DNA from: Shewanella holmiensis
GTDB lineage: Bacteria > Pseudomonadota > Gammaproteobacteria > Enterobacterales > Shewanellaceae
DNA: 64,000 nt
Assembly: GCF_025370255.1 (NCBI RefSeq)
Contig: NZ_JAMTCD010000008.1
Coordinates: 62,001-126,000, forward strand
Direction of reading: 5' to 3'
Part shown: positions 47,080 to 56,505 of the stretch, in pieces
How positions within the stretch are numbered: position 1 is the first letter of the stretch
How the letters are laid out: the number at the start of each line of letters is the position of its first letter
Notes under the pieces: generated by a model
The model's input: only the letters and a program-made list of their open reading frames with translations
The model's database searches: none
What the model was told of the DNA's origin: nothing
Program-made: the position numbers and the translations under genes

Positions 47080-48489
47080 ATGCCATCTGCCTCTAATTCA
47101 CCTTCTCTACCTCAATCTGCTATTTCAAGTCCCGATAATATTCAGGCCCATGAGAATATCTGGCACCAGCGCATATCCGGTGAAGATAAACAGCGCAGAA
47201 ACGATCATCGCAGCCCTTTTCAGCGTGACAGAGCAAGAATATTACACAGTGCAGCGTTTAGACGCCTACAAGCAAAGACACAGGTTTTAGGCATAGGCAT
47301 GAATGATTTTTATCGTACACGCTTAACTCACTCACTTGAAGTGTCACAGATAGGCACGGGTATTGCCGCGCAATTAAGACGTAAATACCCTAACCTTAAA
47401 TATTTGCTTAACTCCATGAGCTTAATAGAATCATTGTGTTTAGCACATGATATTGGTCATCCGCCCTTTGGCCACGGGGGGGAAGTCGCATTACATTACA
47501 TGATGCGCGATCATGGGGGCTTTGAAGGAAATGGCCAAACATTCAGAATATTGACTCGTTTAGAACCATACACTCCATCCACAGGGATGAATTTAACCCG
47601 TAGAACACTATTGGGTATATTGAAATATCCAGCACCCTATTCCCAATTAAGAATAAACACTCATCCCGCCCCTGTGATAAATCACAGGCAGTTAAAACCA
47701 TCAGATTGGCCACCCGTTAAGGGGGTGTTCGATGATGATAAACCCATCTTAGATTGGGTGTTATCAAGTTTAACAGAAAATGATCGCCGGTTATTTTTAT
47801 CAAGTGAGCAAAGTCAGCACCACCCTAATTACCCACATTTAAAAACAAAATTTAAATCACTCGATTGTTCCATTATGGAATTAGCCGACGATATTGCTTA
47901 TGCGGTACACGATCTAGAAGATGCTATCGTCATGGGGATCGTTAATCCACACCAGTGGCAGGAAGATGTAGTGGCCTCGTTGCAACACATACAAGATAGC
48001 TGGCTAAAGAATGAAATTCACAGCATAGGTGCCAAATTATTCTCGAATCAACATCATTTACGTAAAGACGCTATCGGCACTTTGGTTAACGCGTTTGTCA
48101 CGGCAATCAATATTCAAATAAAACCTGAATTTGATGAACATTTACTCAAGTATCATGCTGAACTTGAATTAGATTTTGCCACCACATTAACTGTGCTTAA
48201 ACAGTTTGTTTTTAAGTACGTGATCCGAAAGCCTGAAATTCAAATGCTTGAATATAAAGGTCAGCAAATTGTGATGGAATTGTTTGAAGCTTTTGCTTCA
48301 GATCCACAGCGGCTTTTGCCCCTAAACACCGGAGAACGTTGGGCAAAATCTGAACAAGAAAACAATAATCCCATGAGGGTGATGGCGGATTATATTTCTG
48401 GCATGACAGACGAATTCGCGGCAAGGCTTCATCAACAGCTATTTGGTAGTAAAAATGCCGGTATTTTAGAACTGAATAGAGAGCTTTAA
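47080..48489 (+). CDS. dGTP triphosphohydrolase-like HD-domain protein
   Basis: 469 residues. '[21 protein letters not shown]', '[13 protein letters not shown]' (first metal histidine), '[16 protein letters not shown]' (HD pair) and '[18 protein letters not shown]' (later Asp) are the ordered motifs of dGTPases. It should hydrolyse dGTP (or other dNTPs) to deoxynucleoside and triphosphate. Some Shewanella dGTPases deplete dNTPs in phage defence; whether this one is housekeeping or defensive cannot be told, and no defence neighbours are seen. ATG has AAGGAT upstream. Confidence 0.9.
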   Translation: MPSASNSPSLPQSAISSPDNIQAHENIWHQRISGEDKQRRNDHRSPFQRDRARILHSAAFRRLQAKTQVLGIGMNDFYRTRLTHSLEVSQIGTGIAAQLRRKYPNLKYLLNSMSLIESLCLAHDIGHPPFGHGGEVALHYMMRDHGGFEGNGQTFRILTRLEPYTPSTGMNLTRRTLLGILKYPAPYSQLRINTHPAPVINHRQLKPSDWPPVKGVFDDDKPILDWVLSSLTENDRRLFLSSEQSQHHPNYPHLKTKFKSLDCSIMELADDIAYAVHDLEDAIVMGIVNPHQWQEDVVASLQHIQDSWLKNEIHSIGAKLFSNQHHLRKDAIGTLVNAFVTAINIQIKPEFDEHLLKYHAELELDFATTLTVLKQFVFKYVIRKPEIQMLEYKGQQIVMELFEAFASDPQRLLPLNTGERWAKSEQENNNPMRVMADYISGMTDEFAARLHQQLFGSKNAGILELNREL

Positions 48490-48788
48490 CAAAAAAATGT
48501 TTGTCATGGTCGATTTTTAAAACTGAGTTTATGCTTATCTTGCGAAACATTAAGGCACAAACACTGAAACAAGCAGGCATAGCAAGTTAGGCTCTGCTTA
48601 AGCCTTTAAATGAACAACAGAAAAAGCATTATTGATTAAAACTACTCAACTTTACCGTTAATAAATCATTGATTTTTAGTTAGCGGTAAAATTGAGTGGA
48701 ACCATTAGACTATTCAATATTAAATAATTACCTGTCACAGCTTTAAATCACTATTCATTCAATAAGATGCTTAAGGGCTAGTCATACA

Positions 48789-49706
48789 TTAATCAGATTG
48801 AACTTGAGTATGTTTAGTTTGTTTCCACGATTTAATAAAATATCGCAGTGGGATCTGTGAGACTAAAATCCCCGCCAACATTAAGCTACAGCCTAACAAA
48901 GCGCGTGGTTCTAGTGTTTCACCTAATAATAAAATGCCACCTACGGCAGCAAAAACCGTTTCTAAGCTTAAAATAATGGCCACATGCGCTGGATGAGCAT
49001 TTTTTTGGGCGACTACCTGTAATGTATACCCAACACCAACAGAAACAATGCCAGAATATGCCAATGCAGCCCAGGCTAACCCTATGTTACCTACAACCGT
49101 AGTCTCAATTATCAAAGAGACAGCGATACTTAACAAACCACAAAAAATAAACTGTAGATGTGATAATAAAATTGGAGAATGCTTTTTAGCAAAATGGTCG
49201 ATAATGAGAATATGAATAGCCCAAAAAAACGCACCGATAAGTTGTAATAAATCTCCATAGCCAATACTCATGTCATCTTTAATACTTAAAAAATAAAGCC
49301 CAACAACAGCAATAGCACAACCGACCCAAGTATTCACTCCGGTCTGATGCTTAAGGATTAATCCCAATACTGGGACAATGACAATATACAATCCCGTGAT
49401 GAAACCGGCATTGGCTGCAGAGGTAAATTGCAATCCTACCTGTTGTAATGAAGCAGCGAAAAACAGCACAGAACCCGCGCTAATTGATGCCAAAAGTAAT
49501 GACTTTTGATTACCGACTAACAGTGTTTTTTTATTCGCAAAATACCACAGCAAAGGCAGTAAACTTATCGCCCCAATTAAAAAGCGTAACCCGTTGAACA
49601 TAAAAGGCGATAAATGGTCCATACCCATTGATTGAGCAACAAAACCAAAGCCCCATACCGCAGCAGTTAACAGGAGTAATAAATTGGCTATCACAGCGCA
49701 TTCCAT
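48789..49706 (-). CDS. DMT-superfamily (EamA) transporter
   Basis: About 305 residues from the ATG at 49706; a TTG at 49712 and a GTG at 49694 are alternatives. Ten membrane segments in two EamA repeats, e.g. 'LLLLLTAAVWGFGFVAQSM', 'LGLILKHQTGVNTWVGCAIA', 'LVAQKNAHPAHVAIILSLE'-type repeat ends 'AIILSLETVFAAVGGILLLGE'. It is an inner-membrane drug/metabolite exporter-type permease of unknown substrate. It is divergent from nudL-like gene. Confidence 0.88.
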   Translation of the reverse strand: MECAVIANLLLLLTAAVWGFGFVAQSMGMDHLSPFMFNGLRFLIGAISLLPLLWYFANKKTLLVGNQKSLLLASISAGSVLFFAASLQQVGLQFTSAANAGFITGLYIVIVPVLGLILKHQTGVNTWVGCAIAVVGLYFLSIKDDMSIGYGDLLQLIGAFFWAIHILIIDHFAKKHSPILLSHLQFIFCGLLSIAVSLIIETTVVGNIGLAWAALAYSGIVSVGVGYTLQVVAQKNAHPAHVAIILSLETVFAAVGGILLLGETLEPRALLGCSLMLAGILVSQIPLRYFIKSWKQTKHTQVQSD

Positions 49707-49916
49707 CGACAAAAGAAAACAAGACTACTTAAGTTGCCGATTGACTACAAGCACCACAGATAATTATTATTCCAAGACAAAATTAAGATATTGCTTTTGA
49801 TTAGACCACGACTGAGTTAACTTAAACTAATCGCATTAACACACTCACAATTTTTCAATTGTCAGCTAACCGATGACAGCACTTTTGCAAGATACTAATG
49901 GCTTATACACTTTCTT

Positions 49917-50492
49917 ATGCAATTAAATGAATTCTTGATCCGCTTTCAATTACAGCCACTTTCTGCCAATAACATCACTTCAGCCCCAGCTCATTTTCCT
50001 GGACGTGAAGCCGCCGTGTTGATCCCAATTGAGCAAATTGATGACCAGCTATACTTATTGTTAACTAAACGCCCGCTACACCTTAGGCATCATCCAGGCC
50101 AAATCAGTTTTCCAGGTGGTAAATTTGAAGCTAAGGATAAAGATGCGATGGACACCGCATTACGTGAAGCAGAAGAAGAAATTGGATTAAAGAGAAACAA
50201 TGTAACGGTTATCGGTGCTTTTCCTCCCCATAAAACCTTTACCGGATTTACCATCACCCCGATTGTAGGCATTATTAACAAACCATTCGAGTTAGTTATC
50301 GATCCTGGTGAGGTAGACAGTTGCTTTAAAGTACCTTTGAATTACTTTAAACAAAATGAAAATCGTCATTTGGGACAACATTGGCGCAAAGGTAAATTAT
50401 ATAAGGTGCATTATATGCCGTTCGAAGATAAATTTATTTGGGGCGTCACAGCAGCCATTATTGATTTATTGTGCCGCCATATTGATAACTGA
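49917..50492 (+). CDS. nudL: NUDIX hydrolase, CoA pyrophosphatase (NudL) type
   Basis: 191 residues. The Nudix box 'GGKFEAKDKDAMDTALREAEEEIGL' region is complete (G-x5-E-x7-REUxEExGU), and the preceding 'HLRHHPGQISFPGGK' is the CoA-specific UPF0035 signature of NudL/YeaB. It hydrolyses CoA or its derivatives to phosphopantetheine and adenosine 3',5'-bisphosphate. It converges on a small membrane-protein gene with 3 bp between stops. Confidence 0.9.
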   Translation: MQLNEFLIRFQLQPLSANNITSAPAHFPGREAAVLIPIEQIDDQLYLLLTKRPLHLRHHPGQISFPGGKFEAKDKDAMDTALREAEEEIGLKRNNVTVIGAFPPHKTFTGFTITPIVGIINKPFELVIDPGEVDSCFKVPLNYFKQNENRHLGQHWRKGKLYKVHYMPFEDKFIWGVTAAIIDLLCRHIDN

Positions 50493-50495
50493 ACG

Positions 50496-50831
50496 CTACA
50501 CAACGTAGCGTATATACAAACCTGCTGATAAAGAAACAAGACACAACAATGGAATATTAAACCAAAATCCAATTCGAGCAGTGGTTTTGGCATAAAAATT
50601 TACCAGTAAGTTAAGTAAACTCACTCCTGCGCACCACCAAATAATATGTTCTAACTTCACAGTTAACGCCGGATCCCAATCAAAACGGACTTCAACGCCT
50701 TTGGACAAAAAGTAGCCTACCGCACGATCAGGTCTTGCTTCACCATAAATCAGTAATGCATAGATGGCCAAACTCCAACCTAGAATTGACAACACTGTCA
50801 ATATAACTTGTAGTACATCTAACCGAGACAT
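50496..50831 (-). CDS. Small integral membrane protein, function unknown
   Basis: 111 residues with three membrane segments: 'ILTVLSILGWSLAIYALLIYG', 'LEHIIWWCAGVSLLNLLVNF' and 'IGFWFNIPLLCLVSLSAGLY'. A periplasmic or cytoplasmic loop ('EARPDRAVGYFLSKGVEVRFDW') separates the first two. No family recognised. ATG is preceded by AGGAAGT. Likely monocistronic. Confidence 0.75.
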   Translation of the reverse strand: MSRLDVLQVILTVLSILGWSLAIYALLIYGEARPDRAVGYFLSKGVEVRFDWDPALTVKLEHIIWWCAGVSLLNLLVNFYAKTTARIGFWFNIPLLCLVSLSAGLYIRYVV

Positions 50832-51061
50832 TTTACTTCCTTATCCAATATTTGATTTGTGGTCATTAACCATTTACCCCAACACATCAAAATTGCTTAA
50901 ATAACTTTAAAAGTATCAATTTAGCAGATTATTTACCTCTGCTTGGTAAAACTATCACATTAATACGCTTAGAATAACTTTTTCAGCTTGAGAAAAGCCA
51001 CCATAAAGGTAAGATAAACACAAAATTACTTACTATTTTGATCTTGGAGAATAAAGCAACA

Positions 51062-52462
51062 ATGAGCATTGCATCTGTCGCTTCAGTTTTTAAAGGTGAA
51101 CACGCTGTTGGTTCATCAGTAACCGTACAAGGATGGGTTAGAACTCGTCGTGATTCAAAAGCGGGTATCTCATTCTTAGCCGTTTATGATGGTTCATGTT
51201 TTGACCCTATCCAAGGCGTTGTGCCAAATAGCTTAGATAATTATGAGCAAGACGTTTTAAAATTAACCGCAGGTTGTGCCGTTGAAATGACCGGTTCGGT
51301 TGTAGAATCTCCAGGTGCAGGACAAGCATTTGAGTTACAAGTTACCTCAATAAATGTAACGGGTTTTGTCGATGATCCAGATACCTACCCAATGGCAGCT
51401 AAGCGTCACTCAATTGAACACCTTCGTGAATTAGCTCATCTACGTCCACGTACCAATATCATTGGTGCAGTTGCCCGCGTACGTAACTGTTTATCACAGG
51501 CTATTCACCGTTTTTACCATCAAGAAGGTTTTATTTGGGTTTCTACCCCACTTATCACAGCTTCTGACTGTGAAGGTGCGGGAGAAATGTTCCGTGTTTC
51601 AACACTGGACATGGAAAACTTACCGCTAACTGACGCAGGTAAAGTGGATTATGACAAAGACTTTTTCGGTAAAGAAGCATTCCTAACCGTATCGGGTCAG
51701 TTAAATGCTGAGACTTATGCGTGTGCTTTATCTAAAGTGTACACTTTTGGGCCAACTTTCCGTGCAGAAAACTCCAATACCACTCGCCATTTGGCTGAAT
51801 TTTGGATGGTAGAACCTGAAGTGGCGTTTGCAACGTTAGATGATGCTGCAGAACTTGCTGAAAAAATGCTTAAGTTCGCATTCAATGCTGTACTTGAAGA
51901 GCGTATGGATGATTTAACTTTCTTTAATCAGCGTGTAGACAACACAGTGATTGAGCGTTTGCAATCATTCGTAAACAGCGATTTCGCGCAGGTCGATTAT
52001 ACTGACGCTGTTGAAATTTTAAAGAATTGTGGCAAGACATTCGAATTCGCCGTTGAATGGGGTATCGATTTACAATCTGAGCATGAACGTTACCTTGCAG
52101 AAGAACACTTTAAAGCGCCTGTAGTTGTTAAAAACTATCCAAAAGACATTAAAGCTTTCTACATGCGTCTGAACGATGACGGCAAAACTGTTGCTGCAAT
52201 GGACGTTTTAGCGCCCGGTATTGGTGAGATTATCGGGGGTGCGCAACGTGAAGAGCGTTTGGATGTACTTGATGCCCGTTTAGCTGAAATGGATCTAAGC
52301 CAGGAAGATTATTGGTGGTATCGCGATTTACGTCGTTACGGTACTGTGCCACATGCGGGCTTTGGTTTAGGTTTTGAGCGTTTAGTCTCTTATGTCACTG
52401 GCGTAAACAACATTCGCGATGTGATACCATTCCCTCGCGCACCACGTTCAGCAAACTTCTAA
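51062..52462 (+). CDS. asnS: Asparaginyl-tRNA synthetase
   Basis: 466 residues from the ATG at 51062, exactly the E. coli length; a TTG at 51038 is rejected. N-terminal OB anticodon-binding domain ('[19 protein letters not shown]'), class II motif 2 '[21 protein letters not shown]' and motif 3 '[15 protein letters not shown]'. It charges tRNA-Asn; five tRNA-Asn genes lie about 3.3 kb downstream. GGAG lies 12 bp before the ATG, a little far. A strong terminator follows. Confidence 0.97.
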   Translation: MSIASVASVFKGEHAVGSSVTVQGWVRTRRDSKAGISFLAVYDGSCFDPIQGVVPNSLDNYEQDVLKLTAGCAVEMTGSVVESPGAGQAFELQVTSINVTGFVDDPDTYPMAAKRHSIEHLRELAHLRPRTNIIGAVARVRNCLSQAIHRFYHQEGFIWVSTPLITASDCEGAGEMFRVSTLDMENLPLTDAGKVDYDKDFFGKEAFLTVSGQLNAETYACALSKVYTFGPTFRAENSNTTRHLAEFWMVEPEVAFATLDDAAELAEKMLKFAFNAVLEERMDDLTFFNQRVDNTVIERLQSFVNSDFAQVDYTDAVEILKNCGKTFEFAVEWGIDLQSEHERYLAEEHFKAPVVVKNYPKDIKAFYMRLNDDGKTVAAMDVLAPGIGEIIGGAQREERLDVLDARLAEMDLSQEDYWWYRDLRRYGTVPHAGFGLGFERLVSYVTGVNNIRDVIPFPRAPRSANF

Positions 52463-52478
52463 ATAATCAGCTTGCAGA

Positions 52479-52507
52479 AAAAAACGCGCTTAATTAGCGC
52501 GTTTTTT
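52479..52507. terminator. Bidirectional intrinsic terminator (asnS / uvrB)
   Basis: AAAAAACGCGCT-TAATT-AGCGCGTTTTTT is a 12-bp stem with U-runs on both strands, between convergent asnS (stop 52462) and uvrB (stop 52556). Confidence 0.92.
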
Positions 52508-52555
52508 ATGTCTAAATTTTTTATTTTTAAATAATAACACTCAACAATTTTACGG

Positions 52556-54574
52556 CTAAGAAGCGATAATAAGTTGCTCTCTAAGTTGCTTAACCTCATC
52601 TCTTAACGCTGCGGCTTGTTCAAACTCAAGATTTTTAGCGTGTTCAAGCATCTGCTTTTCAAGTAAATCTATTTGATGACTAATATCCGTTATGCTCAGG
52701 TATTGAGGGCTAGATTCTGCCACTCTATCGTTCTTCTCAAAAGTTTTAGAGCGTTTACCTTGCTTACTGTCACCCACGTCCATGACATCAGTAATACTCT
52801 TGACGACCCCTTTTGGCGTAATACCGTGGGTTTGATTATGTAAACGCTGTTTATCACGACGTCGCTCAGTTTCACCTATCGCTTTGGCCATCGAGTTTGT
52901 GATCCTATCAGCATACAGGATCACTTTGCCGTTGATATTACGCGCCGCACGTCCAATAGTTTGAATAAGTGATCGTTCTGAGCGTAAAAAGCCTTCTTTA
53001 TCCGCATCTAAAATACATACCAACGACACTTCTGGCATATCTAAACCTTCACGTAATAGGTTGATTCCGACGATCACATCAAAATGCCCTAGGCGTAGAT
53101 CACGAATAATTTCCATCCGTTCAACGGTATCAATATCTGAATGAATATAACGAACTTTTACCCCATGCTCGTCAAGATAGTCAGTTAAATCTTCGCTCAT
53201 TTTTTTGGTCAATGTCGTCACAAGCACCCGCTCATTAACAGCGACTCTTTTATGAATTTCAGATAGTAAATCATCAACTTGAATACCAACAGGTCTTACT
53301 TCAATCTCAGGATCGAGTAACCCTGTAGGCCTTACAACCTGTTCTGCAATCTCACCATCACTTTTATCTAATTCATATTGGCTTGGGGTTGCCGACACAA
53401 ATATTGTTTGTGGCATTAAGTTTTCAAATTCTTCGAATTTAAGTGGCCGATTATCAAGTGCTGATGGTAAGCGAAAGCCATATTCAACTAAGGTTGTTTT
53501 TCGACTTCTATCACCTTTATACATGGCTCCAATTTGTGGAACCGTAACATGAGACTCATCGATGATTAACAGGCCATCAGCAGGTAAATAATCTAACAAT
53601 GTCGGTGGGCCTTCACCCGGAGCTCTACCCGATAAATAACGTGAATAATTTTCAATGCCAGAGCAATATCCTAGCTCAACCATCATCTCTACATCATATT
53701 GAACCCGCTCAGAAATGCGCTGGGCTTCGATTAACTTATGATTTTCTAGTAAATATTGACGACGCACCCTAAGTTCTTCTTTGATGAATTCTGTTGCTGC
53801 CAAAATCTTTTCTTTGGGAGTGACATAGTGAGTTTTTGGATAAATAGTGGTTCGAGCAATACGTTTAATAATCTGCCCAGTGAGTGGGTCAAACTCACTT
53901 AAACGCTCAATTTCATCATCAAATAATTCTACTCGAATTGCATCACGTTCAGAATCGGCAGGAAAAATATCAATAACCTCGCCTCTCACCCGATACGTAC
54001 CACGCTGTAATTCAATATCATTGCGCTTATATTGCAGCTCACTGAGGCGGATCAGTATGTCGCGCTGCCCCATGAAATCCCCTTGGCGAAGATGCAGCAA
54101 CATTTTCAAATAGGAGTCTGGATCACCGAGACCATAAATAGCAGATACCGACGCGATGAGTACCACATCTTTACGCTCTAGAAGCGCTTTAGTTGCTGAT
54201 AGGCGCATTTGTTCGATATGAGCGTTAACAGATGCATCTTTTTCTATAAAGGTATTAGAAGCAGGTACGTAAGCTTCTGGCTGGTAATAATCATAGTAAG
54301 AAACAAAATATTCAACGGCATTGTCAGGAAAGAACTCTTTCATTTCGCCATAAAGCTGCGCTGCAAGAGTCTTGTTTGGGGCCATAATGATCGTTGGCCG
54401 TCCCATCGTTTGAATCACATTGGCAATAGTGTATGTTTTGCCTGAGCCAGTAACACCTAATAAGGTTTGGCTAGCAACCCCATTGCGTAATCCTTCGATT
54501 AATTGCTTAATTGCCGTGGGTTGATCGCCAGCGGGAGAATATTGAGAGTGTAAACGAAACAGCTGTTCTGACAC
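52556..54574 (-). CDS. uvrB: Excinuclease ABC subunit B
   Basis: 672 residues, GTG start with AGGGA 8 bp upstream. Walker A '[16 protein letters not shown]', beta-hairpin '[12 protein letters not shown]', '[22 protein letters not shown]' (helicase motif II), '[15 protein letters not shown]' (motif VI) and a C-terminal UVR domain '[21 protein letters not shown]'. It verifies lesions in nucleotide excision repair with UvrA and UvrC. Unlike E. coli uvrB, no LexA box was found in the 150 bp upstream. Confidence 0.98.
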   Translation of the reverse strand: MSEQLFRLHSQYSPAGDQPTAIKQLIEGLRNGVASQTLLGVTGSGKTYTIANVIQTMGRPTIIMAPNKTLAAQLYGEMKEFFPDNAVEYFVSYYDYYQPEAYVPASNTFIEKDASVNAHIEQMRLSATKALLERKDVVLIASVSAIYGLGDPDSYLKMLLHLRQGDFMGQRDILIRLSELQYKRNDIELQRGTYRVRGEVIDIFPADSERDAIRVELFDDEIERLSEFDPLTGQIIKRIARTTIYPKTHYVTPKEKILAATEFIKEELRVRRQYLLENHKLIEAQRISERVQYDVEMMVELGYCSGIENYSRYLSGRAPGEGPPTLLDYLPADGLLIIDESHVTVPQIGAMYKGDRSRKTTLVEYGFRLPSALDNRPLKFEEFENLMPQTIFVSATPSQYELDKSDGEIAEQVVRPTGLLDPEIEVRPVGIQVDDLLSEIHKRVAVNERVLVTTLTKKMSEDLTDYLDEHGVKVRYIHSDIDTVERMEIIRDLRLGHFDVIVGINLLREGLDMPEVSLVCILDADKEGFLRSERSLIQTIGRAARNINGKVILYADRITNSMAKAIGETERRRDKQRLHNQTHGITPKGVVKSITDVMDVGDSKQGKRSKTFEKNDRVAESSPQYLSITDISHQIDLLEKQMLEHAKNLEFEQAAALRDEVKQLREQLIIAS

Positions 54575-54981
54575 GCGCGTTCCCTATTTAGTCATGTTAT
54601 GCAAAATTAGCCATGTAATACAATTATCATAATAAAAAACGACTATGAACCCTAGCGATTAATTGCACAGTGAAGCGACAATCATAGATAAATGTCAAAT
54701 TGATGATAACGAGATGAAACTATCAAACAACATGCATTACCTCAGTAATATCGGCATTAACAGCCTTAAACACCAAGGTTAACTGCAATTTAATACACAA
54801 TAGCAGTTTGAAACCAATTACATTTTTGCAACTTAAATATCGCCCACTAAAAAAAACACCTTGCATTTTTTTTATCTAGCACAAACAATAACTTAAGAAC
54901 CTGCTAAATAAATCTACCATTTTAAGCTGAACTCAGGCTTAATCAGTGTTTGCAGCCTATAAATATGAGTAACCCACAAGC

Positions 54982-55004
54982 TTATCCACAGAATTAGTGG
55001 ATAA
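54982..55004. promoter_or_regulatory. Inverted pair of DnaA boxes
   Basis: TTATCCACA (54982-54990) and, on the other strand, TTATCCACT (54996-55004) face each other across 5 bp. The first is a perfect DnaA box and the second differs only in the last base. The pair forms a symmetrical 8-bp inverted repeat. Confidence 0.55.
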
Positions 55005-55095
55005 CTCACACAACCTCAGTCAGCATGCGGGATTGAGGTTATGCTCAATTCACAGAAGTGTCATCATAGCTTGATGAAAGTTTATTACATTTGAA

Positions 55096-55266
55096 ATGTT
55101 TTCGCTTTATTCTGTTTTCCGGTTACAACAACAAAACAATGCCTCTACTCAGCAATCGATTAGATCATCTGCTGCAATTGGTAGTATAGGGAACAAAATA
55201 TTTTTATCTGATGGAGATAAAAAGCGCATTGATATCATCGCGGTTATTGGAATATTTGGAAAATAA
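55096..55266 (+). CDS. Possible 56-residue ORF or gene fragment
   Basis: ATG to TAA, 56 codons, beginning 'MFSLYSVFRLQQQNNASTQQ' and ending 'GDKKRIDIIAVIGIFGK'. The composition is protein-like but no family is recognised and the ribosome binding site is poor. It is too short to weigh on its own. Confidence 0.25.
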   Translation: MFSLYSVFRLQQQNNASTQQSIRSSAAIGSIGNKIFLSDGDKKRIDIIAVIGIFGK

Positions 55267-55725
55267 TAATCATTTCTAACTAAGCTACTGTAGCTGACTC
55301 ACCTCTTACACTGCAGAGTTAGCCATTACAGTGCAGCATTATTCATAATTGCTAACTATTACGATAGATAAATACAAATCTTTAAACCATCTATTTGCAG
55401 CCTAGTTATCCCATGACTTAACAAAGATCTGAAGATCTTTCAGGTAAAATTTCGCGTGACGAGTGGAGAGACGTTCTAGCGTTCTACCAAAATAAACCTA
55501 ACATGATCCTACTTGTTGGTGATTTATTTAATATCGTCAGAAGCACATATCAACTATAAATGTATTCTAGAACCCTATCCTCATTCAAACCTGTTACGAA
55601 ATTCCTCCACTATCTGAAAATAAAGACAAAGTGTTCATTTTTTATGATTAATGCCCAAAAGTCGTTCACGATGCACATTACATGAGCAGTTAACAAGTTA
55701 ATTTCACTTTTTTTTAGAACTCGAG

Positions 55726-55754
55726 TTGACTCATGCAACAGAGCGTTTTACTAT
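55726..55754 (+). promoter_or_regulatory. Promoter of the tRNA-Asn cluster
   Basis: TTGACT (55726-55731), 17-bp spacer, TACTAT (55749-55754), followed by a GC-rich discriminator GCGCTCCG. This is a strong sigma70 promoter about 35 bp before the first tRNA; a GC-rich discriminator is the mark of stable-RNA promoters under stringent (ppGpp) control. Confidence 0.8.
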
Positions 55755-55788
55755 GCGCTCCGTTCTCAGCAATACATTGCTAAACGAT

Positions 55789-55864
55789 TCCCCAGTAGTT
55801 CAGTCGGTAGAACGGCGGACTGTTAATCCGTATGTCACTGGTTCAAGTCCAGTCTGGGGAGCCA
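55789..55864 (+). tRNA. tRNA-Asn (GTT), copy 1
   Basis: 76 bp including encoded CCA. Acceptor stem TCCCCAG pairs with CTGGGGA; the anticodon loop reads CTGTTAA (anticodon GTT); T arm GGTTCAAGTCC. Very close to E. coli tRNA-Asn apart from the acceptor stem. First of five identical copies. Confidence 0.97.
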
Positions 55865-55898
55865 ATAGCAAGTTAAGTTGAAAGCAGTATTATAGAAT

Positions 55899-55974
55899 TC
55901 CCCAGTAGTTCAGTCGGTAGAACGGCGGACTGTTAATCCGTATGTCACTGGTTCAAGTCCAGTCTGGGGAGCCA
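55899..55974 (+). tRNA. tRNA-Asn (GTT), copy 2
   Basis: Identical to copy 1 over all 76 bp; separated from it by 34 bp. Confidence 0.97.
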
Positions 55975-55993
55975 TATAATATAATTTAAGTAT

Positions 55994-56069
55994 TCCCCAG
56001 TAGTTCAGTCGGTAGAACGGCGGACTGTTAATCCGTATGTCACTGGTTCAAGTCCAGTCTGGGGAGCCA
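55994..56069 (+). tRNA. tRNA-Asn (GTT), copy 3
   Basis: Identical to copy 1; 19 bp after copy 2. Confidence 0.97.
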
Positions 56070-56087
56070 CTTAAAATTTTGATCAAT

Positions 56088-56163
56088 TCCCCAGTAGTTC
56101 AGTCGGTAGAACGGCGGACTGTTAATCCGTATGTCACTGGTTCAAGTCCAGTCTGGGGAGCCA
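56088..56163 (+). tRNA. tRNA-Asn (GTT), copy 4
   Basis: Identical to copy 1; 18 bp after copy 3. Confidence 0.97.
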
Positions 56164-56191
56164 TCAAAAAATCAAATATATTAGTTCCGAT

Positions 56192-56267
56192 TCCCCAGTA
56201 GTTCAGTCGGTAGAACGGCGGACTGTTAATCCGTATGTCACTGGTTCAAGTCCAGTCTGGGGAGCCA
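56192..56267 (+). tRNA. tRNA-Asn (GTT), copy 5
   Basis: Identical to copy 1; 28 bp after copy 4. No clear terminator was found in the 238 bp before the next gene. Confidence 0.97.
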
Positions 56268-56505
56268 ACTAAAATCCGCTTTTATCCTCCCTATTCAAAA
56301 AAAATACACACTTTTCATAAACTGCTAAAATATAACCTATTCAGGCTAGTGAATTAGTCTAATGATTTCTGTTATGATTCTTTTGCTATTGCGCATTCAA
56401 CTCTTTGGTAAAACGCACAAATCAGAAATACCGTGAATTATTTATTTTGATTTTGTTCACTGATGTTAGTGTGAAAAGAGATCACCCTTATATTATGGAT
56501 ATGTT

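Larger units (their letters stand above)
54575..55788. other. 1.2-kb gene-poor region between uvrB and the tRNA-Asn cluster
   Basis: No full-size gene on either strand. It holds an inverted pair of DnaA boxes (54982-55004), an AACCTCA/TGAGGTT inverted repeat just after it (55012-55039 approximately), a 56-codon ORF (55096-55266), a start-less protein-like frame (55422-55559, 'SRDEWRDVLAFYQNKP') and the tRNA promoter at the right end. Composition is AT-rich. It may be a decayed insertion or a regulatory/structural region. Confidence 0.55.

Noticed and set aside
47080-48489. dGTPase as part of an anti-phage island
   Set aside because: Neighbours are an SDR, a permease and housekeeping genes; no other defence gene is seen, so a defence role is only mentioned as a possibility.
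54575-54725. LexA box upstream of uvrB
   Set aside because: No CTGT-N8-ACAG or close variant was found in this interval.
55789-56267. Regularly spaced identical repeats that could look like a CRISPR array
   Set aside because: The 76-bp units fold as tRNA-Asn with CCA ends; spacers are of uneven length and there are no cas genes.
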